Assembly (NCBI GenBank): GCA_025618425.1
Contig: CM046837.1
Location: forward strand, 19,739,577-19,803,576
Direction of reading: 5' to 3'
Origin: Heliocidaris tuberculata
Taxonomy: Eukaryota > Echinodermata > Echinoidea > Camarodonta > Echinometridae
DNA length: 64,000 nt
Part shown: positions 1 through 12,359 of the stretch, piece by piece
Numbering within the stretch: the stretch's first letter is position 1
How the letters are laid out: the number at the start of each line of letters is the position of its first letter
The notes under the pieces: model-generated
What the model was told of the DNA's origin: nothing
Databases searched by the model: none
What the model saw: only the letters and a program-made list of their open reading frames with translations
Translations under genes and position numbers: made by a program

Positions 1-657
1 CACTTCATCGCAGTGGCATTACCGATCGACCAATTTGAAATTCCCATATGGATAGTGATTACAACTTTCCAAAATTTATATCTTTCTAATTATAATGAAA
101 ACTTTCATTAGTTGGGGTGATTATAACTTGTAGTTTAAGCTTCTAACAGCCATAATATTTAGTAGAAAAGCTTCCATCCACTCCTGTGGACTTTCTTAAG
201 CCATATTAGCTAAACTATATGTTAACTTCCTTATTCCTTGTTTACTTCGTTCAAACTTTCACCAATCTGCTTCCTTCATTTATTATGATTTTTCCTCTTT
301 CTTTCAGAACTACTTTCCATTACGGTAAATGGATTTCCCTTTAAAGTAAGCTTTGTCGTCCTTTCATTTGTTTATTTATGACTTGAAGAAAATAAATGAC
401 ATGAAGAAACCGATATGAGGATTATTTTTTAATTTACCACATAATGGGGTGGGTTGCCCTTTCAACTAAAGTTGGTTGTCAAAGGGGTCCACACACACAT
501 TAACAAAGAACTGCTACAAATCAGTTTTTGTTTTAAAGAGCAAAAAGGAAACAAACACTGACATATTCGAGTTCAATTCAATAAGGGTACCGTGCTTGGA
601 TAAGAATATGACTGTTTCCAGTCGAATTCCGTAAACGGCACTTCTCGTAGTGATGTC
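1..657. other. Intergenic, no gene seen
   Basis: No convincing coding frame is seen. The pyrimidine-rich stretch at about 230-320, containing 'caaactttcacca', resembles a stretch at about 18,120-18,200 and, inverted, one at about 16,760-16,870. It is therefore probably a degraded copy of a dispersed repeat. Confidence 0.5.
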
Positions 658-1130
658 CAAGTCCAATGCCTAGGACTTATAAACGTGAGCGCCAGCCCGA
701 AACTTTGTTACACAGTGACTGGGAAGAGTATAGCGACACGACAATAAGAAGAAGAATTCATAAAAATGATACCTTTTTCTTTTTAGATCCGGAGACGCCC
801 ATGTTTGATGGTGTAGGCCTATAACTCTGTATGTAGTTGGAATCAGATTACACGACTATGATGTGTTATTATTGGTACAACCAAAGAATACAACTTCGTG
901 AATTGGTATGACATTGAAACCCAACTCACCGTGAACATCACGCCAGCCTGATATTATTATTGCTAGAGCAAACAAAACATGAAGTACTCTTTTGTACTTT
1001 CACGTTCCCGAGCGCACAGAGGTCAAATAGGACAAATAGAACAAACAGGAATAAAATTTCCTACTTTTGATGTGAAACACAGTGGTGATACCCTCGTATT
1101 TCAAGGTGCTATAATAGACTAACAGTGGAG
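658..1130. repeat. Dispersed duplicated segment, copy 1
   Basis: This segment aligns collinearly with 25,885-26,366. Shared blocks include 'aggacttataaac', 'cctttttctttttag' followed by 'atccggagacgcccatgttt', 'ggtacaaccaaagaatacaa', 'gacattgaaaccca' and 'gtttcaaggtgct'. The pyrimidine tract ending in AG looks like a splice acceptor, so the unit could be a duplicated exon with its flanks. This copy has lost an open frame across the putative exon. No family was recognised. Confidence 0.6.
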
Positions 1131-2840
1131 TCATTTTATGAAAAATTAGGCATGAACCTCACACAAATTGCAACAGAAATCTGACGGGTATGTATTGCCA
1201 AAGATCTTAAAAGGGGAAGATAGGACACTCCCCCTATTTTTATGTAACGGAAGTGGCCTCATGGGAAAGGGCGCCCAACAGCGTTGGGTAGGTAAACTTA
1301 CCAGCGACTACGTTGACATTAGACAATGGCGAGCAGGTCGAAGATGTAGTGCTCTGCTGTGAATCTCTCTGTTATCTTCTTGCTCTGTCTATCTTTTGTT
1401 CTCTCCTTCCCCTCAGCTCTCTCTCTCTCTCTCAGTCTGTACTTTTCTCTTAACCATGCCCGTCTGTACCTTCTCTCTTTGCCCTACTTCTTCTCCCCTC
1501 CCACTCTCTCCACTGTCATGACTGTCCTTCTCTGTCTACATCGCTCTCCTGTCTCCTTTCCCACTTCTTTCTGTCTCTGTCTGTCTTTCTATTCCCCTTC
1601 CCTAATTACCTCCCTGTCTCTCTCCATCTTCTTTCCCCTCCTCTCAAATCGCTGCTCTTACTCTCACTCCCCTCCCACCCTCTTTCTCGTCCCATCTCCC
1701 CTTTCTCCCCACCTTCTCTGCTTGTCTGTTTGTATGTCTGTCCGCCCCTCTCTCTGGGCATGCCGCTCTCTTTACCATGATCACGGAGACAAGGCATGAT
1801 TACCCTACATAATAGCAAAGGGGGCAAGAATAACTCTATAGAAATTTACCGACCTATAACTTTTAAGGATAAAACTGAGTTCTTGTCAGGCAATTTCACT
1901 GTGAAAGAAACTGCCTGGAAGAGATTTGGAAATGGTGATTAATTATGTATTACACAAGAATTTGTGTTTAATACGGTCAAGTTTTGGAATTATCAAGTCA
2001 CATGCACTCCGCACGGAAATGGGTATATGGGACTGCAATTATATTTTAAAGAAAGTTCGGTCCAAACATTTCAGCTATCTCTCGTCATAGTTCGAAAGTG
2101 CCAAGCGAGACACTTCTCAGAAAATTAAATTTCCTCTGTACGCAGTTGACATAACTGTATTTTGTCGCATTCTGAATCCTTTTCTCATTCAACGGCTTTA
2201 CATGATGAATTTAAAAAAATTGGCGTCACATTCATTAAAGGGGCAGTCTAATGAGAACTCATGGGGAATATCGTGCGGAATTTGCAAAAGGCTCGTTTAC
2301 TTGTACACATAGCACGCCCGTTGTGCGAGGCCGTCGGACTAAGGTCATAAATGATCGGACGGCACGAAGTTGACCGAACTGGAGCTCGGCGAATACTTCG
2401 GGTTTAACCAGTCCCGGGCTCTTAGTCTTGTAACTGGTTGTAACCTCGTTCCCCTAAACAAGTTTAGTGTAATGCTGAAATATTTCCAAATACAAAACAC
2501 GGTTAACTTCTGGTTGATTAGTCTAGCCATCGCTTCTGCACTGCCCTGCCGCGACTCGTTGTCGCCACGATTACGTAACTAATCCCAGGCTCTACCAGAG
2601 AGCTGGCTCTGTAATTACTTTTCCATATGTTTGATTACTTTCCCACCGCGCGAAATTTAAAACACAAGCCAGTCTTATCTCAGAGGTGGTCCAATATGAT
2701 TCACATGTTTTAGCACGTGCGATGGAAGTCCTTGTATCGAAGTGACACGTATATACCGAGTATATTTTCCTCTCTCATCGGAAATTGCCCATGCAGGCCT
2801 ACCAAAGTATCCCTTTAAATTATGTAAAGACCACAGCAAT
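1131..2840. other. No gene seen; CT-rich low-complexity tract
   Basis: A strongly pyrimidine-biased tract of CT, CTCC and TCTG repeats at about 1,368-1,790 generates open frames on both strands that are compositional artefacts. Nothing else was recognised up to the transposon at 2,849. Confidence 0.6.
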
Positions 2841-2848
2841 GTTGATAG

Positions 2849-3121
2849 CATGAGCGGCGCCAGGGTATTTAAATAGGAGGGGGGGGGGGGGGGGCAAAAT
2901 GACGCGTATAGCAACGTCGCACGTCGAGGGTCTTGAAATAACAAATAGGACTATAACAGTTATGTCATAATTGCATGGCCTAGCCTTCTCTTCTCCATTT
3001 CCCCTTCTCTTTCTCCTTTTCCCCCCTTCTTCCTCTTTAAAAAAAAATTTTTTTTTGCTCGCTTGAAAAATGATAGGGGGGCGTGGTCGTCCCCTGCCCC
3101 CGGCCTGTAGCGCCGCCCCTG
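2849..3121. mobile_element. hAT-type MITE with perfect 8-bp TSD
   Basis: A 273-bp non-coding element is flanked by a perfect 8-bp direct repeat 'gttgatag' (2,841-2,848 and 3,122-3,129). Its ends are imperfect inverted repeats: the left end reads 'catgagcggcgccaggg' and the reverse complement of the right end reads 'caggggcggcgctacagg'. It contains a poly-G run. The 8-bp duplication and CA...TG ends fit the hAT superfamily; no transposase is present. Confidence 0.8.
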
Positions 3122-3129
3122 GTTGATAG

Positions 3130-4264
3130 GACCATTTGATATACACAAGCCACCGCTGTTAACAGTTGTGGGTTCTGCTATTGCTGTTGTTGCTGGGTTG
3201 CTAGTTTGTATCCTTGATGTCAATCATGTGTTTCTATGTATCACAAAATGATTTAAAGCCAGATTACGATGCTTTAATAGGAATGGCAATTTCTTCTTAA
3301 TCATATGAATGTGTAAACGAGTATCAGTGTCAATTTACTGCAAAAATATAACCCATAACTTATTTTTTTTCATGTTCATGTTCTGACCAATAAAACCTTT
3401 CAAGATAAACAATAACAATATCAAAAGAACAGTGTGATCCAGAATATCATTTTAGAATTCTTGTAGAAGTTTGTTTATTCACTTTCGACGATTATAATAA
3501 TGAACCATTCCCCCCCCCTTTTTTTTTTAACCTATAACGATACTAGCTCGTCAGTTGCATTTTAGGGAATTAAATTTCAGCAATTTATTAATTCTAAGAA
3601 TCATATGATTGATACTTAATGAAGCTCAATAAGCTCTAAAATTTTGAATAAAATATACAAATGTACCGTACAGAAATCTTTGATTACTCATGCTTTACGT
3701 GGGGCATTTGCTCATTATATACAGAACAAATCCTCAATCCATAAACTCTTTCATTTTTTTTTTGTAATTTGGTATATGTAATGTTTAGTATTCTCACAAC
3801 CATAGTTCTAATTTTGAGTGATATTTCATATATTTCAATAAAAATTAAAGTAAATGAATTTATTGATTACAACGTCATATCAATAATTAAGGAGGACAGC
3901 GATTTCTGATCTTGTAAAAACTTTTGATAGGTTTAAAACGTCTGTAAGAGGGTGGAGTTGGAACATTGGGGGAGGGGAGGAAGAAGCATGGAAAGAGAGT
4001 ATGGAGGCGCGAAAACGAGAGAGAAGGAAAGAGAGAGAGAGAGAGAGGGAGGGAGCGAGAGAAAACGGTGATTCCAGGCCTTTTCCCCTTCAACTCTATC
4101 ACACATCATCCCCTCTCTCTGTGAACTACGTTTACGTTTCTCCGTTTTTCTTTGTCTTGAACTACATTTCATCAAATGATTCTCTTCATCACATTTGCCA
4201 TTTTTCCTTCTATTTTAAAATTTTTATTCTTTACTGTGGACCAAATTTTACATGTCGTTTCTCA
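3130..4264. other. A+T-rich, no gene seen
   Basis: Mostly A+T-rich sequence with a GA-rich microsatellite at about 4,010-4,065. Open frames on both strands through the GA tract are low-complexity artefacts. Confidence 0.55.
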
Positions 4265-4510
4265 GAAGGTTCGTTACAACGACTGTTCGTAATTCGAAAG
4301 TGAAATAGGGTTCATATAATGCCGAAAATTAAAAAGGGTTCGTGAGTCCGAGGCTCTATTGCATTTTCGGAATCACGAACCTTCGGAATTATGACCCCTT
4401 TTTCATTTACGGAATTATTAACCCTATTTCATTTTTTCGGAATAATGAACCCCGTACTATTGGAAATGTGTGTTTCGGAATTATGAACCTTCGGAAAAAC
4501 GAGTCCCTCC
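4265..4510. repeat. Cluster of 'ttcggaattatgaacc'-type short repeats
   Basis: A roughly 15-bp motif (variants 'ttcggaatcacgaacc', 'ttcggaattatgaacc', 'ttcggaataatgaacc' and the inverted 'ggttcataat' form) recurs about every 30-60 bp. It is probably the body of a degenerate repeat element. No clear ends or TSD were found. Confidence 0.5.
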
Positions 4511-4822
4511 CGATGAAAGTACATAGGAGGCGTACATCATATTTGTTAAATGATTTGTTGCATATTTCCGTTTTACCATAAAATTTACGCGAACTGGTTT
4601 GAAATATAGATTTTATACATATCCATATCAAAATATATACACGTAGATTTCGTCATATCCCTTAGATCTGCACAAATATTTCACTCTCAGTAACATTTAT
4701 ATCATTCTAATCTTTTTAGGAACGAGAATGGTCCAAAAGGATAAACCCTTTTAATGTAGCAACCTGCCTACATTTGCTATTAAATCAATAAGAATAAGAA
4801 GGTCCGTTGGGCTATTGTTTAA

Positions 4823-5302
4823 AGTGATTGATTAACTTTGTGAAAAATTGTAAAATCAGCTCAAATGCCAGTGAATTGTGTGCAGTCCTCTAACTACATA
4901 TATAATTAAGGATATGTGAAAGTATGAGAGAAAATGGAACCCGTTTACTATCCTAAAAAAGAGAAAATCGCGATCAATCGCTAGCGCAAGTCGCTCGGCT
5001 TCTTCGCTGCGCTGCAGTCACAAAAACCAAGCACCGGCGCTTGGCGATTTCAGAGCGGGTTTCCAGCCCGTACGGTATTCTGTGATAGAGCGAGGTATGC
5101 CAACCGTAAGAGTTCTTTAGGGTTCGGTGGTACTCTATCCCGACATCAATGTTCAATCGTAAATATCTTGATATATAAACGACCGATCAGCTTATAAAAC
5201 TCAGGCGATTCCTGTCTGAGCTAAAGGTTTGCAATTATGATTACAGCATTAGCTGGAACAGTGTTTTTTTTTTTCAATCCTGGGCAAAGTTAATCAATGC
5301 CT
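4823..5302 (-). mobile_element. TTAA-flanked 480-bp element (piggyBac-type MITE), copy 1
   Basis: The element is flanked by TTAA at 4,819-4,822 and 5,303-5,306. Its terminal inverted repeats are 'agtgattgattaactttg' and, reverse-complemented at the other end, 'aggcattgattaactttg'. It has the same length, 480 bp, as the copy at 36,424-36,903, which lies in the opposite orientation and is nearly identical in its central part. A 60-codon open frame is retained in both copies but has no recognised similarity. Duplication of TTAA is typical of piggyBac-like transposases. Confidence 0.8.
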
Positions 5303-5306
5303 TTAA

Positions 5307-5723
5307 TGCAGGAGAACAACAGCCTTTTAAAGATATAGTAAGATTTATATTGCATGTTCACCAAAGAAATGCAAGTACTCTCCAAATGTCTGATGGTACC
5401 CATATTCCATGCAAAATGTATAAGCCTGCACAATTAATTCAAATTAAAAAAATTCTATAAAACAAATGTCAGGCAGTGAGTGCATATATGAAACAAATCA
5501 CTAGAATGATTCCAAATAGACAATAACAAAGATCAATATCATATTTCTACATCGATTCACCATTATATTCACATGACCAATTTAACAACTTTTAGAAAAA
5601 CCCAAATAAATAATAAATTATTTCCAAATTTAAAAAAATAAAACTTCCGCCTATCTTTGCAATTTTTTCATGACTACATGATGAATTTCAAACTAGAAAT
5701 TTAATTCGTCACTGAAGACGAAT
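5307..5723. other. A+T-rich spacer, nothing seen
   Basis: Simple A+T-rich sequence between two transposons, with no coding or repeat signal recognised. Confidence 0.5.
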
Positions 5724-5725
5724 TA

Positions 5726-6498
5726 GGTGGTCTGTCTTTCACTGTGGCAAATTGCTTTGTCAGGTGTGATAATATTTCTGCAAGATTATAATCATAATGT
5801 TGACGACAATGATGATAAGATATGGTCATATAAGTGATGACAATGACGATAATGATATATTGATAATGATGATCATAATGACAATAATGATGACAATAAC
5901 CACGATAACCTAAGTGGCATAGCGCCCCTACAGGTTCAATTTTATGGGCGATTTTTCGAAAAGTGCTTGAAATGGCATGAAACGTTTGCAAAATGAATTT
6001 GGGAGGATTTGGATCATTTCTAAATTTTGCGCGCGCACGGACGCGCGGACGTACGCGTACGCGCGCGTTTAACGAAATGACCTTGACTGGAATGACAGTG
6101 ACCTTAACCATGCCAAATATGAAAGAGAAATGACATTTCGTTATGAACATATGACCATAAGTTGATTTTCACAAAATGGCGCCTGGATGACGTCACAATA
6201 ACTTGATGACCTTGAAAAAGATGTGGGAACTTGACCTTATTAGGACTGATGACTGACGAAAATATGAAGAAAATTGACTGAGCCGATTTGGAGAAATTGG
6301 GATAACGAACTGGACGATTTGATATTGCAGGACATGTGGAAGATTATCCCCTTAGCTTTAATACACGACAGGGAATGAGATTCTACACAAACTACTGCAC
6401 ACTACTTTCAATAGACATAACACGCAAAATTAGGCAGTTTTTTACATTGTTTGTGATGGTATATGTTATAATAGTCGAAGAAGATGGTAGAATGAAAG

Positions 6499-6533
<35 letters not shown>

Positions 6534-7857
6534 ACCCACCGGGAGTCGAACCTGGGTCGCCGGAATGGGAAGCAAGTGCTTTACCAATGGACCAAAATAT
6601 TTCCAATAGAGATAACACGTAGACGAAAAACGGGATTCTCAAATGACATTTTGTAGTTAAAAAAAGGGCATGATCCCGACATCTGATCAAAAATTGGAGG
6701 GCACATATATAAAAACTTATAGTCCCAGCTATAACATACCAAAATTTGGAAGAAAATCGAGCAGAAATAACAGAGATACTACTCAAAGAAGACGGGAATG
6801 TAGCTTCAAGATTTGAGAAAAAGTCATCTCCCATAGAGAATGCACGCAAAATGTGAAAAATTGACATGCCTCCTTTAATCGTAAAAATACGCCATGATCC
6901 CTTTGTCAAAATGAAAAATTGTGATAATTGATCTTGTAGAGAATTGTCTCAGCTACAGCATATCAAAATTTGGGCGAAAAATGACCAATATTAAAGGAGT
7001 TATAGTCAAATTTGCATAAATTTGATGACGTCATTTTTGAAAAAATGAAATTATGAGTTTAGACGCCATTTTGATAACTTTGCAATATAATTGAGGCTCA
7101 AATTACCCATGAAATTATATCTATGATTCCTCCTCTACCCAAATATGAAAAAAAATTAGGGGGTCAACGGACTATTTAAAAGGCTAGAGTTATTTTTGTA
7201 GAGGCATGTTTTTACCACTTTTTACATTATATTGCCCATTGACGCGCGCACGAATTTGAAAGTTTGACGCGCGCGTGTGGCATTATGGAATGTCGAGAAT
7301 GACTGAAAATGGTTTGAAATTGTCAAGAATAGTGTCAGGAATACAAACCATGCAAAAAAACGACGTTTTTACGTTCTGTACGCGCTGCGCGCGCGCATAA
7401 CGTGCGCGCGGACGCGCACGGACTGAAAATTTTGAAATGCTTAAAATGTCCTGAACCGTACTCTCCTTCGATTAAAAAGTGATTTTGAGCATTTTTAAAT
7501 TTTGACGCGCGCGTACGTGCGCGTCATGACGTGCCCGCGGATTTTGCTGACATTTGACATTGACCCTTGACCTGAAGTTTATGTGTGTTTAATATGGTTC
7601 ATTTTTGAGGACTCGTTATGAAGATATTATCGATAATGTGATTTAACAAAATGGCGCCTTGATGACGTCACGATGACCTGATGACCTTGAAAAAATTTCT
7701 GGCACTTGACCATTATATGCCTGATAATTGATCGAAATTTGATGAATAATGAGTGAACCGAATTTGAGTAATCACGCTCACAAGAAAGTGGTGGAAAAAT
7801 AAAAATAAAAGAAAATTCTGACGAAATTAAGAGGTAGTCTGTCTACGACAGACCACC
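5726..7857. mobile_element. 2.1-kb non-autonomous DNA element with TA flanks
   Basis: The ends are inverted repeats 'ggtggtctgtc' and 'gacagaccacc', each bordered by TA (5,724-5,725 and 7,858-7,859). The right end also forms a local hairpin of 'ggtagtctgtc' with 'gacagaccacc'. The interior contains CG-rich alternating tracts ('cgcgcgcacggacgcgc' types) and a direct repeat of about 80 bp around 'aaaatggcgcc...gatgacgtcac' at about 6,174-6,262 and 7,648-7,722. No transposase was found. TA flanks fit Tc1/mariner-like mobilisation, but the family is uncertain. Confidence 0.6.
6530..6600 (-). tRNA. tRNA-Gly(CCC)-like pseudogene or SINE head
   Basis: On the minus strand a tRNA 3' half is clear: an anticodon loop reading 'ttcccat' (CCC), then 'ggcgacccaggttcgactcc' with a box-B-like T loop, then 'cggtgggtcca', then a long T run that could stop RNA polymerase III. 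A D-loop-like 'ttggtaaagca' precedes. The 5' acceptor strand does not pair with the 3' one, so this is more likely a tRNA-derived pseudogene or SINE head than a working tRNA. Confidence 0.5.
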
Positions 7858-7859
7858 TA

Positions 7860-8466
7860 ATGAATTCCATCACGACATTCTTATCATCAAAGACGACATC
7901 ACCATCTCTCCAGCAAGACTTTTTGGAGAATGTCGTGTACGGTGTTCACGGTTGTTTTGTTTTGTTTTATTTGTTTGTTGTTGTTGTTGGGTTTTTTTGT
8001 TTTTGTTTTTTGTTTTTTGTTTGTTTTTTTTTTTGGGGGGGGGGCGTTTGTCGTGGTGTCGTGTCGTTTGTCGATTGTCTTGTTTGGTGTGAATCCCCCT
8101 CAACATTGTAACGAAACAGTAATTTCATACATAATGTATACCATGTATGAAATCGCTTTAAACTGTTGCTATTCTTAGTATCGTAGCGGTAACGCAATGT
8201 AATAGAAATAATTATATTGTATGCATCATTTTAACCTATTCATTATATCTGAGACTAAACTAGATAGCATTAGAATGCATAGACTATGTGCTATATAAAT
8301 GTAAGATGTAGTGCGTTGAATAAATGTAAAAGAATTAACTTTCTATCATTATTTTACATAATTATTTTCATTCAACGTAACAAAATTTGATGATTTAAAC
8401 CGTAATTCTAATGAATAGTCGGGGAACTATTAGTGATTTAAAACGATGCTTAAAGGCTGATTTAAG
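7860..8466. other. No gene; G/T-rich simple sequence
   Basis: A 'gttttt'-rich tract ends in poly-G at about 7,950-8,045. Reading frames in it are compositional. The remainder is A+T-rich with no recognised feature. Confidence 0.5.
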
Positions 8467-9003
8467 GATTAGTCACAACCGGTCGTGCACCTCCTTGTGT
8501 GTTGTCTGCGACGGATTTCGCAGAAAATTCCTCCGTCGCACGCACGGGCCTGCATGTTTTTTTTTCCAAGCACGTAGGAGCACACAGGACACGCAAGGAG
8601 GCCGAGTGTTGGGCGCTATGGTTGGGCGTGTCCAACAATCTAGGGGTGTGGCTATGTATTCTGATGAACGCACGTGACAAGTGCAGCCATCGTACTTCTT
8701 GCACGTGCTTCTTGTGACCATCGCACGGGCTCCTTGCGGAGGTCTCACCAAGCCCATGGCTCCATACGGATCCGTGACATGTCGTGTGTCGGTTGCACGC
8801 CGGTTGCATGGTACCTGTACGGGGCTTTACGTTCGCCTCAAGATTTCTTGTAGGTAAGAGAGGGTATGTTAATGAGGAGGGTGCAAGGCGCTGAAGAGGG
8901 GATGCAGAGAAGTGCACGTCTGGTTGTGGCCATGACAAACGAAGGACGTAGCCCCCTACGACGCACAGTGGGCCAGGTGTCAGCAAAAGTGCGCCAAAAT
9001 AGG
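8467..9003 (-). repeat. CG-rich dispersed repeat, long copy
   Basis: Read on the minus strand it starts with 'attttggcgcactttt', contains 'tggcccactgtgcg', and ends with 'ggttgtgactaat'. The same start, core and end, much shortened, occur on the plus strand at about 11,993-12,115. It is rich in 'cgtgcg' and 'cgcacg' motifs and has no recognisable coding content. It is probably a non-autonomous transposon family. Confidence 0.55.
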
Positions 9004-11338
9004 GATTTGGTCAATGAAACAAAATCAAAATTTTTCACGTTCTAAGCAAAGATTACAACGTGTAGAACACCTCTGAGCAGTATTTCTTCTTGGAATTTAT
9101 TTTAAGTGGGTCATTTTTATTCAAAAAGACCCGAAACTTGCATTATTTGTTAGGCGTTGTGTAAAATGCAATACTACGTGTTATTAAAGGTTTTTGCCAA
9201 ACGGGTGGGTTAATGCACTTCAAATTGAACATGCTTTTTCCAGAATAGTTATTTTAAATAATGATAGAGTTTACAGGCAAACTCTTGTTCCTCTCGAAAG
9301 TAATTTTGGATGAAACACAAAATATTGGGCGGAAAATAGCATGATGGTCAACATTTCCGTCGATTTCCGCGCTGAAAATATCATGATCGCCTTTCTTATA
9401 GTTCATGCTTTACACTGCTACCAAATTTGCCTGCTACTTTTTGCAACTTTTTGAGTAAGAACCCATTTTCCACCGCATGTTCGCCTCTTTTTTTCGCCTA
9501 AATCTTCCATGCGATAGAAGCGCGCACTGTGTTCGTGAAAATGCGCAGGCACAACACACACAACAAAGAATAAAAGTTCAATATGCTTTTAATAATAGTC
9601 TTCTGGCCCGTTTTAGATGATGGGACATGTCCGAAAACAACTAATATCCCAACATATTTATTGCATTTTAATCTTTAGTCCGGTCTCTAGTGGTAGAACA
9701 CTCGTCGGTCAAGAAGAGATTCCCAAGTTTCCTCAATGATGTTCGAAAACAAAAAAGTGGAAGGAATCATAACAGAAAACGAAAACCAAAACTGAGATAG
9801 AAAGAAAGAGAGAGAAGAAAAGAGAGAGAGAGAGAGAAAGAGAGAGATGAGAAGAGAACGGCGACTGGAGCGTCATGTTCATCACAATCTGTGGAAAGGA
9901 TTTAAATGTTTACATCAAGCGGGTGAAATGACTACCACTACTGGCTAAATTGATCTGGTTTCTACTTTCTAACATCGCAGTTACATTTTGATGCCAAAGA
10001 TGTTCAGTGGTGTTCAGTATTCTAAGGGGTGCTCAACTTTTTGCACTTTTTATATCCCGAGAAAATTGTTTTAATGTGTTATATTCTTCGTTTAAGGTAA
10101 AACTTATCCTGTTATTATTAATATCCTTTAAGAGTAGACGTAGTTCATGTTCGTGCAATTGCTATATGAATAGAATAGGCTTCAGTTATGATGTAGAGTA
10201 AGGTGAAGATCTGACATTAAGTTCCACTGTCCGTAAATGCTCCTATTTTGTATAAATAAACAATATTGCTTTCTTCCAAGCCAGAATTCTTTAAGGACCT
10301 ACACTTGTCAAACAATGCGAAGTTTCTCTTCTTTAAAAAATGCGCTGGGCTGTACAATTTTTTTCCTTCAATGAATGAAGTCCAAAAGGCAAGATTACGC
10401 TCGCTTTTTGAGTACATTAATTATTTTTATCTACACGTACCCCATCCATCTATCTATCTATAGGCCTATCCATTTATCTATTCATACACGCACCTCTCTG
10501 TCTATCTATTTATCTATCTACCTATTCCTCTATTTGTATATCTTTAATTTTAAAAATATATATATAAGCATATTTCTTATTTGTAATTTATTTTTAATTA
10601 GTGTATAGACCTACATGTATATTTTCCCTCTACTATTCGATTTTTTTTTCTTCAAGGCTTTGGAACTGTTTAGTTAGGACATATAGACCCATTGTTGTGA
10701 GGGCGCGATTAATGACTGTCATGTAGTTTAAAATTCATACCGGTTGTTTATAATTTATAGAATTTTGAAACCTTTGGAGAAAGTATAATTTGAATCATAA
10801 TTGGTCCAACACCAAAACCAAGCTCTCAAAATGTTCTCTATCTTTTTTTTTAAATTTTTTTTATTTTTAACAGACCCAACATTCTGAGTAATTCACATGG
10901 GCTTCAGTGAATATTCCAAGGCGAAGCCTTTTCAAAATAATTCACCCTTCTCACAGTATAAACAATAGGGCAAAAGGACTTGGAATATGCATGGACTTTA
11001 TCAGTCAGTATTATGATTTTGATAACTCGATAATACCTACAGAATTACTCTTTAGTGATACAGGTACGTTTCTTTTTCGCAAAGTTATCAATGCTACAGA
11101 GGGCGCTCTTTCATTTTTAAAAAACTTTAATAACTAATAACGAATAACTAAATTTAATAACTCATTTTTAAGTTAGCTGAATATTATTATTTTATTAGTA
11201 TATGCATAATCAATGTTTACTTTCAAATAATGACATCATACATTGCACTACATTGCAAATTTCTCATTATTTCAAATATTTTCCAGTAGGGTGCCCCCTT
11301 TTAGTCTCTCTTATATACCGTATTGCCTGAGATTTAAG
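9004..11338. other. No gene seen; microsatellites
   Basis: A GA-rich microsatellite lies at about 9,795-9,850 and a degenerate (ATCT)n tract at about 10,440-10,545. Short open frames here have no recognisable domains. Confidence 0.5.
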
Positions 11339-11342
11339 TTAA

Positions 11343-11750
11343 CCCTTTCAGGACAGGAATTATTTAAGGGCAAAATTGATCACATTTTGTTCTTTAAATT
11401 GGCAACAATAATATTTTTCTTTTAGTTCTACATGGTTCTAATAAGGTGTAATGTTTTTGAAAACAATTTACATGGTTAAAAATTCTGTCGAAAAGTTGAA
11501 AAAAATGCCAATTTTGATAAAAATCAGCAATTTTGAACTTCTCAATGTGTTGCCAATTTGAGGATTTTAAAGCTTATTTTCCTTTTTAAACTTCCTGGCA
11601 TCAAACGCAGCATGGTCATGCAACAAAAATGGACACAGAATGTGCAGAAATTTTTGCTCTTTCTACTCATGTATCCGGTATATTTTTTAGGGCTCTGAAT
11701 ACAAAGTTATTGAGCCAAACCACATAATGTGGTCAATTGTCTTGAAAGGG
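11343..11750. mobile_element. TTAA-flanked 408-bp element, copy 1
   Basis: TTAA is at 11,339-11,342 and 11,751-11,754. The ends are inverted 'ccctttcagg' and 'ttgaaaggg'. The body is shared with 46,436-46,839 (404 bp) and with an interrupted copy at 48,170-51,774; shared blocks include 'ggcaacaataatattttt', 'ctacatggttctaat', 'tgtgttgccaattt' and 'gagccaaaccaca'. It is non-coding. Confidence 0.8.
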
Positions 11751-11989
11751 TTAACACCTTTTTCACTTTTTGATATACAAGCGTAGATATCGCATTATCA
11801 ATTTTCTGAAGTAGGAAAATCAGTGTAATACGAGAAATGTGTTATTTTCCATTGGATTTTGGTAGCCAATCAGAAATCGGTATTTTAATGACGTCATAGG
11901 TATTTGAAAATATTTTCATTGGATTCTACGGGTCTGAAAACCCATAGACCCATCATTTAAATTCAAATTTTAGGTAAACTTAGTGAATA

Positions 11990-12120
11990 TGAATTTTGGC
12001 GCACTTTGGAGCCATTCTGGCCCACTGTGCGACGGTACGAATCCCATGAGTTGGCCTACAGCCGATCGCAGCTGCCGACACGCACGTCCAAACACTCCCA
12101 CGCTCAGTTGTGACTATAGC
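11990..12120 (+). repeat. Short copy of the CG-rich dispersed repeat
   Basis: It begins 'attttggcgcactttgg', continues 'tggcccactgtgcgacgg', and ends 'cagttgtgactata'. It matches the ends of the 8,467-9,003 repeat in the opposite orientation and lacks most of the interior. Confidence 0.5.
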
Positions 12121-12359
12121 ACTATAATATAAATGTTTTAACCTAATATGACATTAAACCCAAATATTGATACGAGCTTACTATTTAGAACTACAGAAAA
12201 TAGATATAAGAAAGACAACCCACTTAAATTAGTAAAATATGCACAACAAAAACAAAACAAAACAAAAAACACCGAGCTCTGTATATTTGAAATTGTGAGT
12301 TGAATCGTTGGGCTACAAAATAAATTTTAGCTCCATGGTTGAAGTTAAAACGACTAAAC

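Noticed and set aside
1368..1827. Open frames of 146 and 73 codons on opposite strands
   Set aside because: They lie in a CT-rich simple tract; Ser/Leu and Arg/Glu-rich translations are compositional.
4974..5156. 60-codon frame as a small gene
   Set aside because: It is inside a 480-bp TTAA element and is present in both copies; conservation is explained by recent copying, so it is only listed as a curiosity.
6530..6600. A functional tRNA-Gly gene
   Set aside because: The acceptor stem does not pair and the 5' part is degraded; kept only as a tRNA-like pseudogene or SINE head.
8411..8986. 174-codon minus-strand frame
   Set aside because: It lies entirely in a CG-rich dispersed repeat that has a shortened non-coding copy at about 12.0 kb.
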